Positions 1-6,507 of a DNA stretch of 10,375 bases are shown piece after piece; the first letter of the stretch is position 1, and each line of letters begins with the position of its first letter. The position numbers and the translations under genes are program-made. The stretch covers positions 1 to 10,375 of the forward strand of contig JAETTS010000057.1 of assembly GCA_021769025.1 (NCBI GenBank). Direction: 5' to 3'. This stretch comes from Enterocloster bolteae (lineage in GTDB: Bacteria > Bacillota_A > Clostridia > Lachnospirales > Lachnospiraceae). A model generated the notes under the pieces. It was not told the origin of the DNA, did not search any database, and saw only the letters and a list, made by a program, of their open reading frames with translations.

Positions 1-898
1 TTCCTTTTGTTAAGCCCATGCTTTGCATAGCAGCGCTTAACTCTGGGATTCCTTCCAGACGGTTGGAATAAATGGTTCCGTTATAAGTCATCTGCTCCAT
101 CAGGTCCTCTTCAGAAATACCGTAGACAGGGGCCAGAATGCGGACACATTCTTCCATATTTTCATTGATGTAATCAATGGATTCATCCAGGGCTTCGATG
201 AACGCATCATACCAGTCTCTGTGATTTTCATAAAAATCAGTCATTGCCACACCGCTGATAAAGGTAAAAGGCTTGCCCATGATCTCTTCTCCTGTGGCCA
301 TGATTGTCATGCCGGCCTGAACCTCTTTCTGGATATAGGGGGGAGTGGCTACATGGGCAGTGATCTCTGTGTTGGATAAGAGGGCCTGGAGGGCATCTGG
401 GTGAGTCATGGACACAAGCTGGCTGTCCAGTGCCATAGGATCTCCTAGTTGCTCTTTGGCCAACATGCACAGAAGGACATGTTGCGTACAGCCTGGAGAG
501 AGGATGGCAATCCGGTCTTCTTCTGTAAAGTCCGCCAGGGTCTTTTTGTCGGGGCTGTCGGTGACAATGGCCACCTGGTTGGAACTGATGCCAGTGGCAT
601 ATTTCCATTCCATACCATTATCAATGCCGATGAGCACAGGTGCAATTCCCATAAATCCAAAATCTACCTCCCCGTTCATCATGCTTTCCCGGATGGCTGT
701 AGGGCCGCCGAACTGCTGCCAATTAATGGTGACACCGGGAAGTTTCTGCTCCAGAATCCCCTTTTCTTTCATGATGTTTAAGGGCGCATAAGCGATACCA
801 TACTGCTCGGCAATGCCTATGGTCGGTGTTTCTTGTTTCTGACAGCCTTGCAGGAGCAAAGAGGCCAGGATAGGGATGAGAAAGAGGCTTTTTTTCAT
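1..898 (-). CDS. ABC transporter substrate-binding lipoprotein, NMT1/SsuA-like (3' end beyond the window)
   Basis: The frame is open from the ATG at 898-896 to the window edge, giving 299 residues without a stop. The N-terminus is a lipoprotein signal: MKK, a hydrophobic stretch, then the lipobox LQGC with the lipidated cysteine at residue 19. The body fits the periplasmic-binding-protein type II fold of nitrate/sulfonate/taurine or NMT1/THI5-like receptors. It opens with TIGIAEQYGIAYAPLNIMKEKG, followed by a WQQFGG segment, a GEVDFGFMGIAP segment, and a helical C-terminal lobe (DWYDAFIEALDESIDYI). Such proteins are anchored outside the membrane and deliver ligand to an ABC permease, which would lie beyond the left edge. 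A GAGG ribosome binding site sits 9 bases before the start, and the gene begins 38 bases after the ATP-grasp stop, so co-transcription is likely. The ligand cannot be read from sequence; sulfonates or pyrimidine-like compounds are both possible. The family call is fairly firm, the substrate is not. Confidence 0.8.
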   Translation of the reverse strand, partial: MKKSLFLIPILASLLLQGCQKQETPTIGIAEQYGIAYAPLNIMKEKGILEQKLPGVTINWQQFGGPTAIRESMMNGEVDFGFMGIAPVLIGIDNGMEWKYATGISSNQVAIVTDSPDKKTLADFTEEDRIAILSPGCTQHVLLCMLAKEQLGDPMALDSQLVSMTHPDALQALLSNTEITAHVATPPYIQKEVQAGMTIMATGEEIMGKPFTFISGVAMTDFYENHRDWYDAFIEALDESIDYINENMEECVRILAPVYGISEEDLMEQMTYNGTIYSNRLEGIPELSAAMQSMGLTKG

Positions 899-936
899 AA
901 TAGGTTCCTCGTCTTTCTTACGTTTTGATGTAGGCT

Positions 937-2922
937 CTATTGCTCCGGATACAGGCGGTTTACCAGATTTTCTCCGGCAGGAGAGAGAACCTGATAGGTC
1001 TCGTAGAACTGCCGGATATGGGACGCGATTGTATCTGGAGTTCCAACGATGACTCCGTGGCCGAAGCGGGCTGTGGCATTGTGAGTCTCGGGTATCTTCT
1101 GGCCCGGGTGGTAATTGTAGCCGCAGTCCAAAAGGAACGGCAGGCTTCGCAGCTTCTCTATGGGAGTGCAGGAAGCGATGGTGCCAGGGCGGCAGAAAGT
1201 CAGTTGGACAGCAGCGCACCGCTTGATCTTATCTGCCCGGAAATCTTCCGGAAGAGGAAGCGAGACAGTGCGTCCAAAGGAAAGATCCATGACAGCTTCC
1301 AGAATATCAAATCCAGTTAAGTATGGAATCACCACGTCCTCAAAGGCCCCTCCGATACGGCAGGCCAATTCATTGACGCGGATGCCCTGGTCTCCCATAA
1401 GGAGCTGAAGGTAAAAAGGTCCTTCTGTCAGCTGAAAGGCATCAGTTACCCTCTGGCACAGACAGGCAATCTCGTCATAACGGTCCATGTGTACGGATGG
1501 AAAGCGATGGCCGATACAGATTCCGATATGGACTGGATCCGGGTACAGAAGACGGTCTGAGACAGTCAATATGGTTAAGCGGCCTTTGGAAACCCAGCCG
1601 CTTACAGTGATCTCATCACTGGGATAGAAACATTCTACCAGTGCCTGTGAGCATCTGGAGAAGGACAGGGTCTCTGGCAGACAGGACAAAATCTGACGGG
1701 CCTGGCTACATTTGAAGATGCCTCTCTGTCCCTGGGAATCCAGAGGCTTGATCACCAGAGGAGGAGTAAGCTTACAAAGATCCTCCGGCAAGGTGTGCTT
1801 ATCCACCAGCATCCAGGGAACTGTAGAAATCTTATTGTCAGCCAATATCTGTTTCATCACCTGTTTGTTGGTGACAGACAGCGCTTTTTCAGGGCTTAAA
1901 CAAGAAGGAAGCCCCAGACGGCTGGAGACACAGGCAGCTGTGTAGACCGGTTGGTCGGTTCCCATGGTCATGACCGCGTCTACTTGCTCTTTTCGGGCAA
2001 GCTTTGTACATCCGTCTATGTCAAAAGTGCTGGTCTTGCTGTGGATATGGGCATAGTCAGCTGCCGGAGGATGGTCTGTATAATCCGCCAGGATGACCCG
2101 GTAACCGTTGTCTCTGGCCCATTTCGCTGCATGCAGCTGACAGTTGGAACCGCCTAAAATCATGATCGATGACTGTTGATACAAAATAGCTGACCTCCTT
2201 TTTTCGGACATAAAAAAATGAGCGGCGGGGCCGTAGAAGCAAAAGATATTCCAGTACAGGGCCAGAAGCTTCCAAACGGTGTAACCGCTGCGTCCATAGG
2301 GCCTGGGACGTGCAGGATAATAGCAGGTCTTGGCCTTTCTGGGGCGGGAAAATACTGCGGCAGACAGATAGAAAAATCCGGCTGCCTGGGAGGAAATCTC
2401 TGCGGCAAGTTCCCTGGTCATAATGCGGAAGCTGCTGACTCTTATGTTAGGAGGCAGCTTTAACATCCCGCGAAACAGCAGATCCCTCATGTGGCTGCCT
2501 ATATTCCTAAACAGGGAGCCGTGTTCCCGGGACCAGACAGGAATCGGCTCTGTCCTTGGAACGGCATATACAATCTCATATCCTTTTTGTATCTGCTGGT
2601 ATAGAGTAAGAAGCATGTCCGGACTGTGCTGCAGGTCATCGTCCATAGTGGCAATATAGCGGCAGCCTCCTGCATGGCGAATCCCACAGAGAACCGCATT
2701 CTGTTGCCCGTAATTCTGCTTTAAGCGTATCAGGGTCACAAAAGGAAGGAGGCAATGTTTCCTCAACCAGAGATGAATTTCTTCCGGGTTACCGTCATCT
2801 ACCAGATAGATGTGATAGGTACATACGCTGGAAAAGACAGCATGAATCTGGCGGATCAGGCAGCCTACAGACTTTGTGGAGCCAAATACCGGGATTACGA
2901 TTCCTAATGTAATATCATCCAT
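937..2922 (-). CDS. Family 2 glycosyltransferase fused in frame to an ATP-grasp ligase
   Basis: The 661-residue ORF has two unrelated enzymes. Residues 1 to about 245 are a GT-A fold glycosyltransferase of the DPM1/ArnC kind: GIVIPVFGS at the start, VDDG at 41-44, NYGQQNAVLCG at 70-80, and the metal/nucleotide motif TMDDDLQHSPD at 92-102. The paired C-terminal membrane helices of ArnC are absent. Residues 254-661 are an ATP-grasp ligase resembling carbamoyl-phosphate-synthase-like and amino-acid ligases: a pre-ATP-grasp Rossmann start (MILGGSN), VIKP with lysine 392, and the metal-binding VNELACRIGG at 516-525. ATP-grasp enzymes activate a carboxylate as acyl phosphate and join it to an amine or thiol. 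The start overlaps the aminotransferase stop by 8 bases, with AAAGGA upstream, which indicates translational coupling. The joint at residues 240-254 holds its own ribosome binding site, so the ATP-grasp part may also be made alone, or the fusion may come from a one-base indel. Substrates are unknown; an amino-sugar is inferred from the neighbour. Confidence 0.8.
   Translation of the reverse strand: MDDITLGIVIPVFGSTKSVGCLIRQIHAVFSSVCTYHIYLVDDGNPEEIHLWLRKHCLLPFVTLIRLKQNYGQQNAVLCGIRHAGGCRYIATMDDDLQHSPDMLLTLYQQIQKGYEIVYAVPRTEPIPVWSREHGSLFRNIGSHMRDLLFRGMLKLPPNIRVSSFRIMTRELAAEISSQAAGFFYLSAAVFSRPRKAKTCYYPARPRPYGRSGYTVWKLLALYWNIFCFYGPAAHFFMSEKRRSAILYQQSSIMILGGSNCQLHAAKWARDNGYRVILADYTDHPPAADYAHIHSKTSTFDIDGCTKLARKEQVDAVMTMGTDQPVYTAACVSSRLGLPSCLSPEKALSVTNKQVMKQILADNKISTVPWMLVDKHTLPEDLCKLTPPLVIKPLDSQGQRGIFKCSQARQILSCLPETLSFSRCSQALVECFYPSDEITVSGWVSKGRLTILTVSDRLLYPDPVHIGICIGHRFPSVHMDRYDEIACLCQRVTDAFQLTEGPFYLQLLMGDQGIRVNELACRIGGAFEDVVIPYLTGFDILEAVMDLSFGRTVSLPLPEDFRADKIKRCAAVQLTFCRPGTIASCTPIEKLRSLPFLLDCGYNYHPGQKIPETHNATARFGHGVIVGTPDTIASHIRQFYETYQVLSPAGENLVNRLYPEQ
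2182..2199 (-). promoter_or_regulatory. Internal ribosome binding site with TTG start for the ATP-grasp domain
   Basis: Inside the fused ORF the minus strand reads AAAAAAGGAGGTC, with the AGGAGG core at 2199-2194. Nine bases later comes TTG (2184-2182), in frame with the ATP-grasp coding sequence seven codons before the ATG at 2163-2161. Site strength and spacing match the real starts in this window, such as the LysR gene. The ATG itself is 30 bases from the core, too far to be its main start. Translation from TTG would yield a complete ATP-grasp protein of about 415 residues beginning MYQQSSIMILGG. Confidence 0.65.
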
Positions 2923-4057
2923 AAAAACGGCATCCTTTTATGATCATTTCTGAGATCTGCCAAGCCTGATCCCTGGTCAGCATGGTATGAATGGGAAGAC
3001 GCAGCAGTGTGTTGTAGCAAGCCAGGCTCTCTGGCAAATCCTCCGGCCTGTATCCAAGCCGTGTTCCCATAGGAGAAATGTGGAGAGGAACGTAGTGGGT
3101 TTTGGCATCCACGCCCTGTTGGGCCAACAGCTTCTGCACATGATCCCTCAGGCTTTGATTTTCAAAACGCAGATAAAATATATGGCCGTTGGGGGCAGAA
3201 TAATCCGGAATGCACATACGTCGGGCATATCCTTCTTGCTCCAGAGGGGCCAGAAAGTCCAGATAGTCATGGAGTCGACGCTTTCTGGTGGTGGTAATCT
3301 GCTTTAAGGAGGACAGCTGGGAGGACAACAGCGCGGCGCATAATTCGCTGATGGCTGTGCTGCTTCCGGGGCGTACCCAGGTGTAGCGGTCGCATTCTCC
3401 GTTAAAAAAAGCGTCCCGATTGGTGCCATGGACACGATAGCATCGGGCTTCTTCAAAATCGGTTCGGTTCCGGCACAGAAGCAGGCCGCCTTCGCCACAG
3501 CTGACATTTTTGGTGTAATGAAAACTGACACAGCCGAAATCGCCCAAAGCACCCAGAGCCCTGTCCTGATAGAAAGCATCGATGGCCTGGGCGGCATCCT
3601 CGATAACCGTAAGTCCTGCTTCTTTCGCCAGACTTAGAAGGCGATCCATGGGGCAGGAAATGCCGGCATAATGGACTGGGATGATGGCGCGGGTTTTGGA
3701 GGTGATCCTGGAGGCAGCATCCGAAAGGCTTATGTTCTGCGTATCAGGATCGATATCGCATAGAACCGGAGTTCCGCCTGCCCTAAACACCGCATTGGCC
3801 GCAGACGGAAAATTGTAGGAAGGCAGAAGCACCTGGTCTGTCCGGGACAGATGGCACAACTCCAGGGCTGTTTCCAGAGCCAGGGAACAGCTGGAGGTTA
3901 ACATATACCGGCTGTCTCTGCCTCTAAAAAGGGAAGAAAGCAAACTTAAGGCCTTTTTTGTATAAAGCCCGTCTGTAGCTAGGACTCCGTCCAGGCAGGA
4001 AAGCAGCTGTTCTTCATCCAGTTTTGTGCTAAGCCGTGCATAAAATGGTATGTTCAT
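2915..4057 (-). CDS. WecE-like sugar-nucleotide 4-aminotransferase (DegT/DnrJ/EryC1/StrS family)
   Basis: This 380-residue protein is a PLP-dependent aminotransferase that would convert a nucleotide-linked 4-keto-6-deoxy sugar to the 4-amino sugar, using glutamate as amino donor, in the cytoplasm. The closest match I recognise is E. coli WecE (dTDP-4-amino-4,6-dideoxygalactose transaminase). Shared features are LPSYNFPSAANAVFRAGG near 78-95, VHYAGISCPMD at 128-138, the PLP-binding EDAAQ at 153-157, FHYTKN with the Schiff-base lysine at 183, and GTNRDAFFNG followed by DRYTWVRPGSS. Length equals the family norm. The start ATG has AAAGG about ten bases upstream. It is the first gene of the minus-strand operon, and its stop TGA overlaps the glycosyltransferase start by 8 bases. 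The pair recalls ArnB/ArnC, in which an aminotransferase supplies a 4-amino sugar to a GT2 enzyme, but the protein looks more WecE-like than ArnB-like. The exact sugar cannot be told from sequence. Confidence 0.88.
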   Translation of the reverse strand: MNIPFYARLSTKLDEEQLLSCLDGVLATDGLYTKKALSLLSSLFRGRDSRYMLTSSCSLALETALELCHLSRTDQVLLPSYNFPSAANAVFRAGGTPVLCDIDPDTQNISLSDAASRITSKTRAIIPVHYAGISCPMDRLLSLAKEAGLTVIEDAAQAIDAFYQDRALGALGDFGCVSFHYTKNVSCGEGGLLLCRNRTDFEEARCYRVHGTNRDAFFNGECDRYTWVRPGSSTAISELCAALLSSQLSSLKQITTTRKRRLHDYLDFLAPLEQEGYARRMCIPDYSAPNGHIFYLRFENQSLRDHVQKLLAQQGVDAKTHYVPLHISPMGTRLGYRPEDLPESLACYNTLLRLPIHTMLTRDQAWQISEMIIKGCRFYG

Positions 4058-4081
4058 TAAGTTAAGCCTTTCGTCATTGGG

Positions 4082-4087
4082 AGTATA
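4082..4087 (-). promoter_or_regulatory. Possible -10 box for the aminotransferase operon
   Basis: The minus strand reads TATACT at 4087-4082, about 25 bases before the aminotransferase ATG. The hexamer 17 bases upstream (ATAGCT) is a poor -35. Placement is right for the first gene of an operon with a short leader, but the support is only one good hexamer in AT-rich intergenic DNA. The rest of 4088-4187 shows only a loose inverted repeat, ATATT (4113-4117) and AATAT (4126-4130). Confidence 0.25.
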
Positions 4088-4187
4088 TTGAACTGTTTGT
4101 AATCAGCTATAAATATTCAAATGCCAATATCACCGGAGTTAGCATCGTTACTGTTCACACAATAGGATTCCCTCTTCAGGCGGACCC

Positions 4188-4214
4188 TTCACAATTTCAC
4201 AACCTTTTGTAAAA
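4188..4214. repeat. TTCACAA tandem repeat and inverted repeat overlapping the tusA-like promoter
   Basis: TTCACAA occurs at 4188-4194 and again at 4196-4202, one base apart. The second copy is also the left arm of an inverted repeat: TTTCACAA (4195-4202), spacer CCTT, TTGTAAAA (4207-4214), with 7 of 8 arm positions complementary. The right arm covers the proposed -35 element, so a protein bound here could block or recruit RNA polymerase. A related TTCACACAA lies upstream near 4154-4162. Which regulator would bind is unknown. Confidence 0.35.
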
Positions 4215-4235
4215 TACTTGATTTTGTGATATACT
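4207..4235 (+). promoter_or_regulatory. Promoter for the stand-alone TusA-like gene
   Basis: TTGTAA (4207-4212) is followed after 17 bases by TATACT (4230-4235), preceded by TGA, which makes an extended -10 (TGnTATACT). Predicted transcription would start near 4242, leaving a leader of about 90 bases before the ATG at 4333. The leader contains a weak TTCCTG/CAGGAA inverted repeat (4272-4277 and 4302-4307) but nothing I recognise as a riboswitch. Confidence 0.55.
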
Positions 4236-4332
4236 TCTATCATATATCTTGTAAATGTAAATGAATCCCTGTTCCTGTTCATATCAGATCTTACAAAGCA
4301 GCAGGAATACATGAAAAAATCGGAGGTACCCT

Positions 4333-4551
4333 ATGCTGGAATTGGACTGTCTGGGGGATATGTGCCCCATCCCCATTATGAAATTAAAACAATGCGAGAA
4401 AATGACCAAAAAAGGAGAACAGGTCAAACTGATTACGGACCACAGCTGTGTGTTGGAGTCCATCACAGAATACTGTAATAAGAAAGGGTTTCTTATGAGT
4501 ATTCTGGAACCTATGAACGGAATCTGGGAGATAACCATTGAGAAGGTGTAA
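4333..4551 (+). CDS. TusA/YeeD-like sulfur carrier protein, first copy
   Basis: This small 72-residue cytoplasmic protein of the TusA/SirA/YeeD family carries sulfur as a persulfide on the cysteine of a CPxP motif, here CPIP with C11. Two further cysteines stand out: C6 in DCLG, and C39 in DHSC, the position that reads FDCTQA in E. coli YeeD. The C-terminal GIWEITIEK strand also matches YeeD-type proteins better than classic TusA. GGAGG at 4322-4326 lies six bases before the ATG. It is transcribed alone from its own promoter and runs head-on into the LysR gene with no bases between the stop codons. Its likely role is to accept or pass sulfur in the thiosulfate-type pathway encoded next door. 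The partner is unknown, and a role independent of the YeeE operon is possible. Confidence 0.85.
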   Translation: MLELDCLGDMCPIPIMKLKQCEKMTKKGEQVKLITDHSCVLESITEYCNKKGFLMSILEPMNGIWEITIEKV

Positions 4552-5445
4552 TCAGCAAATATTTTTCCCTACATTGGACACAAAATAATCGATAATTTCA
4601 TTGATATGAGTATCCGTATTGGTGTTTTTATATATGGAATAGACCCCGTAATCCAGGTCAAAATTCTCAATCTCAATCCGTTTTAGCTGTTTCTGGTACA
4701 ATTCTTTTTTCACGGCAATATATGGAAGGAATGCTGCGCCGTGGCCCGCCTGAACCGCACTTTTTACCGACTCCGTAGAATCCAGGCGATACATGGCCTG
4801 GAAATTGTTAATCGGATAACCTAATTGTTTGATGTAATTGCATACCAGGCGGTAGGAACTGAAGGATTCATTCAGAAGAATCAGTGGATAACGCTTCAGA
4901 TTTTCCAGGGTGATATGAGAGTCAATTGGATAGTCGCTGCGGGCTACCAGATGGATCTTGTCCTGATAGGCAGCTTTGCATGTAAGCTCCGGTAAGTCGG
5001 TGGTTCCAACGATGAAGCCCAGATCCGTCCGTTCATCTAAAACCTGGCGGATCACGTCGCTGGAAGGCGCGCTGGACAAGTGAAACGTATAATGAGGAAA
5101 CTGCCGGTTTACTTTATAGAGGGAACAGGGCAAGGCATAGTTGCAGGCTACGGAAGTAGCCGTGATATGAAAGGTATTGTTCCCAGTGTGAAGATTGTCC
5201 AGCTCTTCTTTTAAATCGCTGTATAACCCCATAAACTGAACCGCATATTTTTGGAAGATTTTACCAGCTGGGGTAAGCTCGATTCCCCGGTTGGAACGCT
5301 CAAGAAGCTTTACATTCAACTCTTCTTCCAGCCGCTGCATCTGTTGGCTTAAAGCCGGCTGGGAGATGTGGTTGGTCTGAGCCACCTTGGAGATACTTTT
5401 TTCGGCGGCTATTTTATAAAACATGATAATGTGCTCCAGCAGCAA
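4552..5445 (-). CDS. LysR-type transcriptional regulator of the sulfur locus
   Basis: The 297-residue protein has an N-terminal winged helix-turn-helix (about 17-37, SISKVAQTNHISQPALSQQM, then RLEEELNVKLLERSNRGIELTPAG) and a periplasmic-binding-like effector domain (about 88-290). I place the start at TTG 5445-5443. AGGAGG (5462-5457) precedes it by 11 bases, the resulting N-terminus MLLEHIIMFYKIAAEKSISK fits the family, and length is normal. The longer frame from ATG 5550 adds 35 atypical residues and begins upstream of the best promoter, so it is unlikely. The gene is divergent from the YeeE operon, with a LysR-type palindrome between them, the usual layout for a regulator that controls its neighbour and itself. 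The co-inducer is probably a sulfur metabolite, by context only. Its stop TGA directly abuts the stop of the convergent TusA-like gene. Confidence 0.9.
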   Translation of the reverse strand: MLLEHIIMFYKIAAEKSISKVAQTNHISQPALSQQMQRLEEELNVKLLERSNRGIELTPAGKIFQKYAVQFMGLYSDLKEELDNLHTGNNTFHITATSVACNYALPCSLYKVNRQFPHYTFHLSSAPSSDVIRQVLDERTDLGFIVGTTDLPELTCKAAYQDKIHLVARSDYPIDSHITLENLKRYPLILLNESFSSYRLVCNYIKQLGYPINNFQAMYRLDSTESVKSAVQAGHGAAFLPYIAVKKELYQKQLKRIEIENFDLDYGVYSIYKNTNTDTHINEIIDYFVSNVGKNIC

Positions 5446-5462
5446 GTTGGAAGACACCTCCT
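5443..5462 (-). promoter_or_regulatory. Ribosome binding site and TTG that fix the LysR start
   Basis: The minus strand reads AAAGGAGGTG with AGGAGG at 5462-5457, then TTG at 5445-5443 after 11 bases. The GTG at 5457-5455 is too close to the core to serve, and the first in-frame ATG downstream (5424) is over 30 bases away. This site decides for the TTG. Confidence 0.7.
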
Positions 5463-5512
5463 TTGTTATCTTTTTGTCAATCAGGGCAAAAAATACACCC
5501 ACATAGAACTTC

Positions 5513-5541
5513 ATTATACAAGAAACGGCTGTGAAATACAA
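5513..5541 (-). promoter_or_regulatory. Promoter of the LysR gene
   Basis: On the minus strand TTGTAT (5541-5536) is followed after exactly 17 bases by a consensus TATAAT (5518-5513). Transcription would start near 5506, about 60 bases before the TTG start codon. The position excludes translation of this transcript from ATG 5550. Confidence 0.6.
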
Positions 5542-5584
5542 GATATGCAAGGATTTTTTGAAAAAACAGGCCTATAGAAAAGCG

Positions 5585-5597
5585 TTATGCAGCATAA
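5585..5597. promoter_or_regulatory. LysR-type binding palindrome (T-N11-A) between divergent promoters
   Basis: TTATGCAGCATAA is a perfect palindrome with a single central base. It satisfies the T-N11-A rule for LysR-family recognition sites. Its centre lies about 52 bases upstream of the predicted start of the YeeE operon and about 85 upstream of the predicted LysR start. That arrangement suits activation of the operon by the LysR protein. Binding is inferred from motif and location only. Confidence 0.6.
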
Positions 5598-5627
5598 GGT
5601 TTTCAGATAATTAAAAAAATCACAATG

Positions 5628-5636
5628 TGCTATAAT
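5628..5636 (+). promoter_or_regulatory. Extended -10 promoter of the YeeE-TusA-YeeE-TrxR operon
   Basis: TGCTATAAT is a consensus extended -10 (TGnTATAAT), with the hexamer at 5631-5636. At the expected -35 distance (5608-5613) the sequence is TAATTA, which is poor and typical of activator-dependent promoters. Together with the palindrome upstream, this suggests activation by LysR. The leader to the ATG at 5724 is about 80 bases and is locally GC-rich (GGCGCCGGCC), without a recognised riboswitch. Confidence 0.6.
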
Positions 5637-5723
5637 GAAATGGTAGTAAGGCGTTAATGATTCAGTAGGCTTGCGCACTTGGAGGGCGCCGGCCGTATGA
5701 AACTATACAAGGAGGTATGAGGA

Positions 5724-6428
5724 ATGCAGGAAAATGCGGCAAAACAGACACAGTCCGGCGGATCCTCTATCCGCAGATCCACGCCCAGGAAAAAGAAAAA
5801 GAATCAGGTTCCTTTCGGATTTCTTGGACTGCTGCTGATAGCTGTCATAGCCATTGTGCTGGGACAGAAGAATGGTACGCTCGCATTGTTCTGGGTATTC
5901 GGATGTTGCTTCGGCTTTATCTTACAGAAAGCCCGCTTTTGTTTTACGGCCTCAATGCGGGATCCCTGTATCACCGGTTCCACATCTGTCACCCGTGCAG
6001 TGCTCATAGCGTTTGCCATCACAACCATCGGATTCACGGCTATTAAATATGGCGCTTATGTCAATGGAGGAAGCATTCCGGGACAGAGTTACGTTATGCC
6101 GGTGAGCCTGGCTACCTGTGTGGGAGGAGTCATGTTCGGAATCGGAATGGTAATTGCAGGGGGATGTGCCTCAGGCACCCTGATGCGTGTAGGCGAAGGC
6201 TTTGGCATGCAGATGTTAAGTCTGTTCTTTTTTGTGGTAGGTTCTCTGATTGGAGCCAATCATATGGGATGGTGGACGTTGAATTTCAATGCCACGGCTC
6301 CCAAGATTTTTCTTCCGGATATCTTTGGCTGGGCAGGTGCTTTGATCCTGCAGCTGGCGGTTATCGCGCTTCTCTATATTGCAGCTGACAAATATGAGAA
6401 GAAGCGTATGGGGAACACGGAAGAATAA
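5724..6428 (+). CDS. YeeE/YedE-family membrane transporter, N-terminal half
   Basis: This 234-residue integral membrane protein begins with a basic cytoplasmic tail (RRSTPRKKKKN at 17-27) and shows about six hydrophobic segments near 30-47, 52-68, 89-108, 124-146, 161-178 and 199-221. Conserved family motifs are LQKARFCFTASMRDP, with C73, and VIAGGCASGTLMRVGEG, with C148. In YeeE/TsuA, which takes up thiosulfate, membrane-embedded cysteines are needed to pass the ion along. E. coli YeeE is about 350 residues in one chain; here the protein stops after one half, and the other half is a separate gene 326 bases downstream, with a TusA-like gene between. AAGGAGGT at 5709-5716 gives the ATG at 5724; the nearer ATG at 5717 is in another frame with no family match. 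Substrate is inferred as thiosulfate or a related sulfur compound; selenium transport (YedE) is the main alternative. Confidence 0.88.
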   Translation: MQENAAKQTQSGGSSIRRSTPRKKKKNQVPFGFLGLLLIAVIAIVLGQKNGTLALFWVFGCCFGFILQKARFCFTASMRDPCITGSTSVTRAVLIAFAITTIGFTAIKYGAYVNGGSIPGQSYVMPVSLATCVGGVMFGIGMVIAGGCASGTLMRVGEGFGMQMLSLFFFVVGSLIGANHMGWWTLNFNATAPKIFLPDIFGWAGALILQLAVIALLYIAADKYEKKRMGNTEE

Positions 6429-6507
6429 AGGTATTGTAAAGCAAGGAAACAGGTGAACAAGCGTTCATCATAAATAATGAAAATAATAAAAACAGGAGGA
6501 ATTTATC

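Noticed and set aside
237..791. Overlapping ORFs of 70 to 127 codons on both strands across the binding-protein gene
   Set aside because: They are out-of-frame shadows of the lipoprotein reading frame, with no family resemblance or ribosome sites.
4272..4307. TTCCTG/CAGGAA inverted repeat in the leader of the first TusA-like gene as a riboswitch or attenuator
   Set aside because: Six base pairs across a 24-base loop is weak, and no conserved riboswitch core is recognisable.
5446..5550. A 35-residue N-terminal extension of the LysR protein from ATG 5550
   Set aside because: It begins upstream of the best promoter (5541-5513), has no ribosome site, and does not resemble LysR N-termini; TTG 5445 has a strong site and gives a normal length.
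6454..6467. Hairpin TGAAC-loop-GTTCA as a terminator between the first YeeE half and the TusA-like gene
   Set aside because: The stem is only five base pairs and no T-run follows; the genes are probably co-transcribed, at most with some RNA processing.
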